Shown: piece after piece, positions 1-5,584 of the stretch
Numbering within the stretch: the first letter of the stretch is position 1
Layout of the letters: each line of letters starts with the position of its first letter
Assembly (NCBI GenBank): GCA_905210995.1
Contig: CAJLZE010000061.1
Coordinates: 1 to 12,776, forward strand
DNA from: an uncultured Anaerotruncus sp.
Lineage (GTDB): Bacteria; Bacillota; Clostridia; Oscillospirales; CAG-272
Length of the DNA stretch: 12,776 nucleotides
Direction of reading: 5' to 3'
Notes under the pieces: generated by a model
The model's database searches: none
Seen by the model: only the letters and a program-made list of their open reading frames with translations
What the model was told of the DNA's origin: nothing
Position numbers and translations under genes: made by a program

Positions 1-231
1 AGTTCTTTCTTCTATTCTTCTTTCCCTTGTTCGGTTTTCAATGGACGATTCAAAATGCAAAAAAGAAGTCGTGCTATGCACGGCTTCTTTTTTGCGTGTC
101 GTAAAATTACCTGATAAGCAGATGGTTTCAAAGTGTCTTGGGTCGATGAGTGATCCCACCGCGGCAATGGCTGCCTGCTCAAATGAGCCGGAGCTGAAGT
201 CGACTGAGGCGTTGCTTTTTACGCGAAATCG
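1..231 (-). pseudogene. Possible decayed or partial coding stretch, unidentified
   Basis: On the minus strand this frame is open from just after a TAA (complement of 232-234) to the window edge, about 77 codons. It reads protein-like, for example SVDFSSGSFEQAAIAAVG and then SLIDPRHFETICLSGNF. I see no start codon with a ribosome binding site. Just upstream, a second minus-strand frame (ending at a TAA at 219-221) also reads protein-like, which would fit a frameshifted remnant. The frame runs straight through a terminator hairpin at 59-93, which argues against the last part being translated. It may be a dispersed non-coding repeat or the tail of a decayed mobile gene. I do not recognise the family. 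Confidence 0.25.
59..93. terminator. Bidirectional rho-independent terminator
   Basis: A hairpin with stem GAAGTCGTGC (65-74), loop TAT (75-77) and GCACGGCTTC (78-87, one G-T wobble) is flanked by an A-run on the left and six T on the right. It can therefore stop transcription in either direction. Plus-strand reading could end a gene lying left of the window. Minus-strand reading would end the decayed region to its right. Confidence 0.75.
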
Positions 232-406
232 TTACAGAACACACACGTCGCACTTGCCCGGCCTTTCTTCGAAATCCAGTCCCGTCGCATTTTGCGGTTG
301 CGGTACAAATTTGCGGGTGTTGACAGCCTCGGAGGTCTTTGGGCTCTGCGTGTACCATGCTCTTATGGGGCAGTGCAAGCCACCGGCTTGGGCGGCGTTT
401 TATGAT

Positions 407-514
407 TTACTTTTTCTGTTCTTCTTTTGTGATCACACGGACATTGACTTTTTTGTTTTTCGGAGTTTGCGAACCGCTTGGAGCATGGACATCAAATAAC
501 AATGTAAAGGCTCC
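407..514 (-). pseudogene. Short C-terminal-like coding remnant, unidentified
   Basis: On the minus strand, a frame between a TAG (515-517) and a TAA (407-409) encodes a protein-like peptide of 35 residues. It includes LLFDVHAPSGSQTPKNKK and ends in a charged tail (VITKEEQKK). It has no credible start codon or ribosome binding site, so at most it is the end of a gene whose body has been lost. The surrounding DNA (232-406 and 518-650) holds small hairpins (CAAGCC at 376-381 with GGCTTG at 385-390; TCCCG at 536-540 with CGGGA at 547-551) but no gene I can support. Chance openness is a real alternative. Confidence 0.2.
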
Positions 515-651
515 CTAGCTGCTTTTTCTTTGATATCCCGATGCTACGGGAAAAGTGCCAATCCTCTGTTTTATATAGTAAGAAAACAAGCATTCGTTAG
601 GCTGCCTTGCCTGCGCGCAACCGATTTTACCGTTCACCGCGCGTATTGACG

Positions 652-688
652 AAAAAATAGCGGGCGCCGTGCTGATGCGCGGCGCCCG
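652..688 (-). terminator. Terminator of the ECF sigma/anti-sigma operon
   Basis: The 12-bp GC-rich stem CGGGCGCCGTGC (661-672) and GCGCGGCGCCCG (677-688) has a 4-nt loop and one wobble. On the minus strand it is followed by CTATTTTTTC, a U-tract in RNA. It lies about 95 nt beyond the stop codon of the anti-sigma gene, the nearest minus-strand gene. Confidence 0.85.
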
Positions 689-783
689 AAAGCGAGTTTG
701 CGGTCAAATTATTTAGTTCGATTTGCGTTTTGTCCGGTGGAAGATCAGTTAGCATTACACGAGTGCTTTGCATTCACAATAAC

Positions 784-2232
784 TTATCTTCTGTACACCG
801 TTTGTTTGTCGGTCTTTGCATGCGAGACGAGCGTACCGCTCCGATCGAATGTGTAATTATAAACATTGCACGTGCCTGCTATCGTGTAGGACGAAGTGGT
901 CAAGGAGTAGCGGGTCGAGGCGATGCTCTCCACCGACCATACAAGATTTCCGTTAGCGTCGATGCTCAGGTCGCCGCCGAGAGAGCCGTCGGCTGAGTAA
1001 AACTCCTGCGGCGCTCCGCTGTCCGGATCGCACTTGAACAATATCGCCGTGTACTGAGCGCGCACAATAGGCGTCAGCTCCTCGCTTGTAATGCCTACGC
1101 CGCGATTCGGCATGGAGTAAAGGTGCTCCAAAACGGGGTCTATTTCAGTGCGACCTCCGAATTTGCTTCCATCTGTCGGTTTGGAAACTGCGTAGCCCGA
1201 CATATATACGCTGCTGCCAAACCCCAGTATATCGGTTATTCTGTAGAACGAATTGTCGGAATCGAGTGTGAACTCACCGGTCACATTTCCTTTCGCGTCA
1301 AGCTTAAGAAATTTCTCAATATTACGATTATAATTGATAGCTTTGACGATATACCAATTTCCGAGGCGCGCCGCATCGGTTAAGCCGTAGTTGCCTATCT
1401 CTGTGCTGACGCAGGACAACTTCTCGGCTTTCGCGTCAAACTGCGTCATGCAAAGATGTTTCAGATCGCCGCGGCTTATAACGGCAAACGAGCCGTCGCC
1501 GTTATCGACCACCGAGCAGATATACTCGTCACCGAAACCGAAACTGTTCAGATATTTTCCCGAAACGGCTTCGTTGCCGTTTTCGTCGATCACTGAGAAT
1601 AGGGCTTTGGCGTAATCGGTCGGTGACACGCCGTAAACCACGATATTTGTTCCGACGGCGGCTATGCCGTGCGGCTCAATGTATTTAATATCGTGCTGCC
1701 AGACCGTTTTGCCGTCCGTTTTTTTGTTCACTACGCATTTTTCGAATACTCCTCCGGGCTTGGTGCATACCGTTTGATAGGTATACTCATTATTTCCGTA
1801 TTTCACGGTGTGCCCAAATGAGATCGTTTCTTTTGCCCGGTCTTTTTCCGTGTCATCTGACGTCGTATCGTCTATGGTAAGTTTTTGCCCGGGGATGATG
1901 TTTTTTATTACCTCGGCGGTCTTGGAATAATTGAAGCTGTTTGTCGTTATATCGCGCCAGACGGCTTTTATCTCGCTGCGCGTAAGTCCTTCGGAGGAAA
2001 GCCCGTTTTCGTTGAAAAATTCCACCGCCGTGCGGTAGTCGCGGTATTCAACGGCTGCGGCATATGTCCACGCGCCGGTGCCGAAGATAAGCACAAGGCA
2101 GGCGGCGGCAGCGACGATACGGGCGAAGGTACTTTTTTTCATCTTTGTCGCTTTTGCGGCGTCGGGCGCGGCGTCTGCGATAAAGAAGTCATCCTCCGGC
2201 AATAGGTCGTTCATGATGTCTCGATTCTTCAT
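784..2232 (-). CDS. Membrane-anchored putative anti-sigma factor with large extracytoplasmic domain
   Basis: This 482-residue protein has a short acidic cytoplasmic N-terminus (MKNRDIMNDLLPEDDFF), one membrane segment at about residues 37-58, and a long C-terminal part predicted to lie outside the cell. That part contains repeated strand-rich stretches with a D-x-x-G-N character (IDENGNE, LDAKGNV, IDANGNL), suggesting a beta-propeller-like fold. The gene starts 34 nt after the stop of the ECF sigma gene. That order and topology are typical of sigma/anti-sigma pairs, so the likely job is to hold the sigma factor inactive until an envelope signal arrives. The start at 2232 is chosen because AAAGGA lies about 12 nt upstream. 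A longer frame reaches 2346 but would overlap the sigma gene and has no such site. No zinc-binding HxxxCxxC motif is visible at the N-terminus, so it is not a ZAS-type anti-sigma. The anti-sigma role is inferred from context; the outer domain is unrecognised. Confidence 0.75.
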   Translation of the reverse strand: MKNRDIMNDLLPEDDFFIADAAPDAAKATKMKKSTFARIVAAAACLVLIFGTGAWTYAAAVEYRDYRTAVEFFNENGLSSEGLTRSEIKAVWRDITTNSFNYSKTAEVIKNIIPGQKLTIDDTTSDDTEKDRAKETISFGHTVKYGNNEYTYQTVCTKPGGVFEKCVVNKKTDGKTVWQHDIKYIEPHGIAAVGTNIVVYGVSPTDYAKALFSVIDENGNEAVSGKYLNSFGFGDEYICSVVDNGDGSFAVISRGDLKHLCMTQFDAKAEKLSCVSTEIGNYGLTDAARLGNWYIVKAINYNRNIEKFLKLDAKGNVTGEFTLDSDNSFYRITDILGFGSSVYMSGYAVSKPTDGSKFGGRTEIDPVLEHLYSMPNRGVGITSEELTPIVRAQYTAILFKCDPDSGAPQEFYSADGSLGGDLSIDANGNLVWSVESIASTRYSLTTSSYTIAGTCNVYNYTFDRSGTLVSHAKTDKQTVYRR

Positions 2233-2266
2233 TACGATATATTCCTTTCTGAAACGTTGAGCGGCG

Positions 2267-2827
2267 TCATTTGCCGACTTCGATCCCCTCGGCAGCGAGC
2301 ATTTTTCGCAGATCCTGTCGCAGGCGCATGAGTGTGGTGCGCACATTTCCCTCGCTCATGCCGAAATCGGCGGCGATATCGGCGATGCTGCTCATGTACC
2401 AGTAGCGGCGCAAAAAAATGCGGCGCTTCTTTTCGGGGAGCGAGGAAAGAAATTTATGTATCGTGTCGCGCAGGAGCATGGTGCCGAGGATATCCTCCTC
2501 ACTGTCCGGCAATACGTTCGCCAACTCGTCTAATATCAGGTCGCATCCGCTGCGTTTGACTGCGGAATTGTGCTCAAGTCGCTTGAGGGCAAGATTACGC
2601 GTTATCCTGCCCGCATATGCCTTGAAGTTTGCGGGGGCTGCGGGAGGAATGAGGCGCCAGAGTGTTGCAAGAACATCGTTTACGCACTCCTCGACGTCCC
2701 GAGCATCGCCGAGGATGTTTCCGGCAATATAACGGAAATAGGCTCCGTATTTTTCTTCGGTGGCTGATACAGCCGCTTCGGAACGTCCGAAAAACAGCTC
2801 TATGATTTCTCTGTCGTCCATGTTCAT
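2267..2827 (-). CDS. ECF-type RNA polymerase sigma factor (sigma-70 family)
   Basis: This 186-residue protein would direct RNA polymerase to a small set of promoters. Region 2 spans about residues 15-85, with the core-binding helix around DARDVEECVNDVLATLWR (41-58) and the -10 recognition part around AYAGRITRNLALKRLE. Region 4 spans about 120-176: LPEKKRRIFLRRYWY, then the helix-turn-helix IADIAADFGMSEGNVRTTL and LRQDLRKML. No sigma region 1 or 3 is present, and the length is typical for ECF factors. The next gene downstream encodes its probable membrane anti-sigma. An ECF-style promoter 44-69 nt upstream of the start suggests positive autoregulation. ATG 2827 is used; ATG 2821, two codons later, is an alternative, and the Shine-Dalgarno signal (GAGAAAG or a more distant AAAGGA) is only moderate. 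Confidence 0.93.
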   Translation of the reverse strand: MNMDDREIIELFFGRSEAAVSATEEKYGAYFRYIAGNILGDARDVEECVNDVLATLWRLIPPAAPANFKAYAGRITRNLALKRLEHNSAVKRSGCDLILDELANVLPDSEEDILGTMLLRDTIHKFLSSLPEKKRRIFLRRYWYMSSIADIAADFGMSEGNVRTTLMRLRQDLRKMLAAEGIEVGK

Positions 2828-2870
2828 GTCCGCTTTCTCGGGTCCTTTGAAAGATCTTTCATATGTAATG

Positions 2871-2896
2871 TACGGTTTTTACCACCGGATGTTACA
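2871..2896 (-). promoter_or_regulatory. Putative ECF-type autoregulatory promoter
   Basis: Read on the minus strand, TGTAAC (2896-2891), a 16-nt spacer and CGTA (2874-2871) match the general ECF pattern of an AAC-containing -35 and a CGT-containing -10. Transcription would start about 35-40 nt before the sigma gene. It lies just past the terminator of the upstream abrB-like gene, so the sigma operon needs its own promoter here. Confidence 0.55.
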
Positions 2897-2902
2897 ATAA
2901 AT

Positions 2903-2947
2903 ATAAAAAGCATATGCGTCGGGCAATAAACCCGGCGCATATGCTTT
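2903..2947 (-). terminator. Strong terminator after the AbrB-like gene
   Basis: The 17-bp stem AAAGCATATGCGTCGGG (2907-2923) and CCCGGCGCATATGCTTT (2931-2947) has a 7-nt loop and one wobble. On the minus strand it is followed by TTTATATTTATT. It ends the abrB-like transcript and isolates the sigma operon promoter directly behind it. Confidence 0.9.
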
Positions 2948-3033
2948 CAGCCCATGATGATTATGTACGCAGTGGTAAGCTTGCGCATACGGTCATACAC
3001 GGATCGATCCAGAAATATAATCTAATGCGGAAA

Positions 3034-3279
3034 TCAATATTTGGATTTCAGATTAGCAAGGCACTTTGCGCAGATACGCTTACCGTTGTAGTAAACGATA
3101 TCGTCGGCGTCGCCGCAGAAAATGCATGCGGGATAATATTTCTGAAGAATAATTCTTTCGTCGTCCACGAAGATCTCCACCGGATCCTTGACGTTGAGGT
3201 CAAGCATTTTGCGGAGCTCCATAGGAAGCACGATTCTGCCAAGTTCATCGACTTTGCGTACGATACCTGTTGATTTCAT
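3034..3279 (-). CDS. AbrB/SpoVT-type transition-state regulator
   Basis: This 81-residue DNA-binding protein has residues 4-24 (GIVRKVDELGRIVLPMELRK) matching the signature N-terminal swapped-hairpin of AbrB/SpoVT/MazE-fold regulators, which bind DNA as dimers or tetramers. The C-terminal part carries two Cys pairs, C52-x-x-C55 and C70-x-x-C73, which could hold a metal and extend the fold as a small zinc ribbon. Bacillus AbrB lacks this arrangement. The start is supported by a strong GAGGGGG site about 8 nt upstream. It is a single-gene transcript with its own sigma-A-like promoter and a strong terminator. It is divergent from the spore-maturation genes next door, so it may act on the shared intergenic region, but that is inference. 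Confidence 0.93.
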   Translation of the reverse strand: MKSTGIVRKVDELGRIVLPMELRKMLDLNVKDPVEIFVDDERIILQKYYPACIFCGDADDIVYYNGKRICAKCLANLKSKY

Positions 3280-3306
3280 TTTTAAATCCCCCTCTTTTCT
3301 TACAAT

Positions 3307-3336
3307 ATTTTAACATATAAAAAGAGCAATTGTCAA
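3307..3336 (-). promoter_or_regulatory. Housekeeping promoter of the AbrB-like gene
   Basis: On the minus strand, TTGACA (3336-3331), an 18-nt spacer and TAAAAT (3312-3307) form a near-consensus sigma-A promoter about 28 nt before the start codon. This leaves a very short leader that carries the GAGGGGG ribosome binding site. Confidence 0.8.
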
Positions 3337-3415
3337 TATTTAGGAATTACATAACGCTATACCAAATTTAACTAAAGTAATTGCATTTTACAACATTTTT
3401 CAACGCAAGTCAATA

Positions 3416-3441
3416 CGTTTTTGAGCGTTTTCGACCGTTTT
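3416..3441 (+). repeat. Three CGTTTT repeats with exact 10-bp period upstream of spmA
   Basis: CGTTTT occurs at 3416, 3426 and 3436, once per DNA helical turn, within an AT-rich intergenic stretch (3337-3581) shared by the divergent abrB-like gene and spmA. A TACAAT at 3442-3447 follows directly and could be a -10 element, but no well-spaced -35 is visible. The pattern fits cooperative protein binding on one face of the helix. I see no gene in the 302-nt gap between the abrB-like and spmA starts, although the spmA frame itself stays open upstream to 3381. Confidence 0.5.
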
Positions 3442-3581
3442 TACAATATATAAGGTGTGAGTTTATCTTGAGTTCATACTTCGGCGGGATGTTGGCGAAA
3501 AAAATCGTACAAACGTGTGTATATGACGGAAAAACGCGTGATATGCGCATATTTTCGGCGGATTCGGGAGGAGATCTGAAC

Positions 3582-4250
3582 ATGCTTTCGGCAATACTTT
3601 CTGTCATATGTATCGCGTCCGTGGTCTACGGTATCGCTACCGGTCGGGCTGATGCGCTCTCGTGCGCGGTGCTCGACGGAGCCTCGGGAGCCGTGAAGCT
3701 GACGCTCACGCTGTGCGGGACGATGTGCCTGTGGTGCGGCATAATGGAGCTTTTCAGAAAGGCGGGCGTACTCAGACATCTTACCCGTCTTATAACGCCG
3801 CTTTTGCGCGTTGTGTTTCCCGATGCGGTGCGATCGGGCTGCGGTGTCGAGGAAATAGCGGCAAACATAAGCGCGAATATACTCGGCATCGGCAACGCGG
3901 CGACGCCGTATGCTCTTGCCGCGATGAAAAAGCTTGACGAACGCGCACGCGGCATTGGCGTCCCCCGCGGCACGGCGAGCGACGACATGATAACGCTGGC
4001 AGTGCTCAACACGTCCTCCATATCGGTGATGCCGACGACGGTCTGCGCGCTGCGCCGCGCGGCGGGCGCTGAAAGGCCGTTTCTGGTCGTTCCTGCCGTG
4101 TGGATATGCTCTGCCGTATGCTCATTGACCGCAGTGGTGCTGTCGCGTGCCGCGGCGTCGCTGCATGTTCGATCTGCGGAGCGCAAAACGCTCTCCAAGG
4201 CGCAAAAAGGCAGTGCAGAGCGGCGCATGCTCGGTCGGAGTATGCGATGA
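3582..4250 (+). CDS. spmA: Spore maturation protein A
   Basis: This 222-residue integral membrane protein belongs to the nucleoside-recognition (Gate) family. The hallmark NILGIGNAATPYALAAM lies at about residues 99-115, matching the GxGNAATP motif of SpmA. Membrane segments are visible at about 2-18, 38-56 and 168-192. In Bacillus, SpmA and SpmB act in dehydration of the spore core and spore heat resistance. The start at 3582 is chosen because GGGAGGAG precedes it at good spacing. The frame is open further upstream to 3381, but those starts lack such a site. The polar C-terminal tail after residue 192 is slightly longer than in Bacillus SpmA (about 196 residues in total). The stop overlaps the spmB start. 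The dacB gene that often follows spmAB in Bacillus is absent here. Confidence 0.93.
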   Translation: MLSAILSVICIASVVYGIATGRADALSCAVLDGASGAVKLTLTLCGTMCLWCGIMELFRKAGVLRHLTRLITPLLRVVFPDAVRSGCGVEEIAANISANILGIGNAATPYALAAMKKLDERARGIGVPRGTASDDMITLAVLNTSSISVMPTTVCALRRAAGAERPFLVVPAVWICSAVCSLTAVVLSRAAASLHVRSAERKTLSKAQKGSAERRMLGRSMR

Positions 4251-4780
4251 CCGAACTGATCTCAAGCCTCACGGTGCCGCTTATAATGACCGCAGCGGCA
4301 CTCATCATGCTGCTGCCGCGTTTTTCGGGCGGAGACGGCGTCGGAGTGTTTGTGAACGGCGCGCGCGAGGGACTGCGAACGGCTGCCTCGATGCTGCCGA
4401 CGCTCGTGCTGCTGAACGTTGCCGTTTCGCTGTTTTCGGCGTCGGGGCTCGCGGGCTTTCTTTCGTCGGTGCTGGCTCTGCCTGCGGACCGGATCGGCAT
4501 TCCGTCGGAGATACTGCCGCTGCTGCTCACCCGTCCCGTGTCCGGCAGCGCGGCTACCGCAGTGTTTTCCGCTCTTGCCGACGATCTGGGAGCCGACAGC
4601 TTTCCCGCGCTCTGTGCCGCCGTCATTATGGGGAGCTCCGACACCCTTGCCTATGTCACAGCCGTTTATTTTTCGTCGGTGGAAGTGCGCAGAACGCGCC
4701 ATACATACCCCGTGGCTCTTGCCGTCATGCTTTTGTGCGTTTTTCTTTCCTGCCTGCTCGTCAGAATTCTCATCGGGTGA
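4247..4780 (+). CDS. spmB: Spore maturation protein B
   Basis: This 177-residue integral membrane protein is essentially the length of Bacillus SpmB. The family signatures are LLLTRPVSGSAATAVFSAL (about 92-110) and the block VIMGSSDTLAYVTAVYFSSV, followed by RRTRHTYPVALAV (about 126-160). Hydrophobic segments lie at about 8-24, 48-66, 88-96 and 155-176. It pairs with SpmA in spore core dehydration. Its ATG (4247-4249) overlaps the spmA TGA in an ATGA arrangement, implying translational coupling; the local Shine-Dalgarno site is weak (CGGAG). It is in the same operon as spmA and very likely the 109-residue membrane protein downstream. Confidence 0.95.
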   Translation: MTELISSLTVPLIMTAAALIMLLPRFSGGDGVGVFVNGAREGLRTAASMLPTLVLLNVAVSLFSASGLAGFLSSVLALPADRIGIPSEILPLLLTRPVSGSAATAVFSALADDLGADSFPALCAAVIMGSSDTLAYVTAVYFSSVEVRRTRHTYPVALAVMLLCVFLSCLLVRILIG

Positions 4781-4869
4781 ATCCCGGGCGAAAAAAACGG
4801 CAAATAATAGCAATAGTAGGGCGCGTGCTGTCGCCCCGAGACTCGGCGGTCGCTGTGTGGAGGACAGGA

Positions 4870-5199
4870 ATGGTAAAGGGATCGAAAAGACAGATAATTT
4901 TTCTCCCCAACCTGCGTGATGCGGGCAGAGGGATCTTTGAATGCGCATATTTCGTGCTTCGGGCGGATCGCGGCGACGGAGACGTCGGCGAAAACGAGAT
5001 GCTGCTTGAAGCCGAGCGCATAGTTGCCGAGGCGGAGCGTTTGCACGGCAGAGACCGCTCCGCAGGCAGGGGAAGAGCCGAACGTCCCGAAAAGCAGCGG
5101 CGCACTCACGGATGGGCGGCGGCGTTCGTCGCAGGGCTTTTTGCGGGTATGGCAGCGGCATTTCTCATTTGTCTTGTTCTGTATATCCTGCGTACTTGA
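4870..5199 (+). CDS. Small protein with C-terminal membrane anchor, function unknown
   Basis: This 109-residue protein is not assigned to a known family. The N-terminal part (MVKGSKRQIIFLPNLRDAGR, then GIFECAYFVLRAD) is followed by an acidic helix-prone stretch (ENEMLLEAERIVAEAERL, about 41-58), a charged Arg-rich linker (59-80) and a single hydrophobic segment at about 81-106 ending three residues before the C-terminus. The expected topology is a cytoplasmic domain with a tail anchor. GGAGG at 4858-4862, 7 nt before ATG 4870, fixes the start. It lies 89 nt after spmB on the same strand with no terminator between, so co-transcription and a sporulation or envelope role are plausible but inferred. 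Its stop codon falls inside the -35 box of the next promoter. Confidence 0.8.
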   Translation: MVKGSKRQIIFLPNLRDAGRGIFECAYFVLRADRGDGDVGENEMLLEAERIVAEAERLHGRDRSAGRGRAERPEKQRRTHGWAAAFVAGLFAGMAAAFLICLVLYILRT

Positions 5200-5224
5200 C
5201 AACAGGTCAAAAATAGTATATAAT
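5196..5224 (+). promoter_or_regulatory. Perfect-consensus sigma-A promoter for RNase J
   Basis: TTGACA (5196-5201), a 17-nt spacer and TATAAT (5219-5224) match the housekeeping consensus at every position. The TGA of the upstream gene (5197-5199) is part of the -35 box. The expected transcript start is near 5231, giving a leader of about 350 nt before RNase J. Confidence 0.92.
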
Positions 5225-5230
5225 AATATA

Positions 5231-5584
5231 GTTAAAAACAAAGATGTGCCGCCGCTGTGCGGCTGATATTTTGAATTTTTTGCGGTTCGGATGAATCAAG
5301 GAAAGAAAAGAGCGTTGGGATGCCTCGCCGTGTGTCCGGCTCGGACTTTTTCTCACATCCGCGGCACGGAAACGCCACACCGCATCAGATAAATAAAATT
5401 ACAAAAGATGAGCGGAGACCGTATTGCCGGCATACCCCGCGTGCGTTCCCATGACGGAACGGCGGCGGAGGCAGTGTCGGCTTGAGCGGCTTTTTTGCGC
5501 GCCCGCAGCATTCCGTCGCAAGGCGGATACGGCGGCGCTGCGCCGCATGGGTCGCCGCTCCGGAAAGGAAAGAATCCATAATTC
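5231..5584 (+). promoter_or_regulatory. Long 5' leader of the RNase J mRNA
   Basis: This stretch holds no convincing gene but is probably transcribed. Visible structure includes GCCGC/GCGGC at about 5247-5262, followed by a T-rich stretch, and a terminator-like hairpin GTCCG-GCT-CGGAC (5334-5346) followed by TTTTT (5347-5351). CCGTG (5328-5332) and CACGG (5365-5369) could pair around the latter. Two tiny ORFs (16 and 33 codons, the first beginning at about 5244 and the second overlapping its stop) could be translated, but neither has a clear ribosome binding site. The start codon's purine-rich site (AAAGGAAAG) is spaced rather far (about 14 nt). A post-transcriptional control role is inference. 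Confidence 0.5.

Noticed and set aside
41..499. 152-residue plus-strand frame
   Set aside because: Begins in front of and reads through a terminator hairpin, has no ribosome binding site, and its Cys/Phe-rich composition looks like the complement of coding-like minus-strand sequence.
2232..2346. N-terminal extension of the anti-sigma frame
   Set aside because: Would overlap the sigma gene by 80 nt, has Cys-rich unlikely sequence, and the internal ATG 2232 has a good AAAGGA site.
4262..5161. Long minus-strand frame opposite spmB and the tail-anchored gene
   Set aside because: Arg/His/Gln-rich, no start signals; a shadow of GC-rich plus-strand genes with clear family matches.
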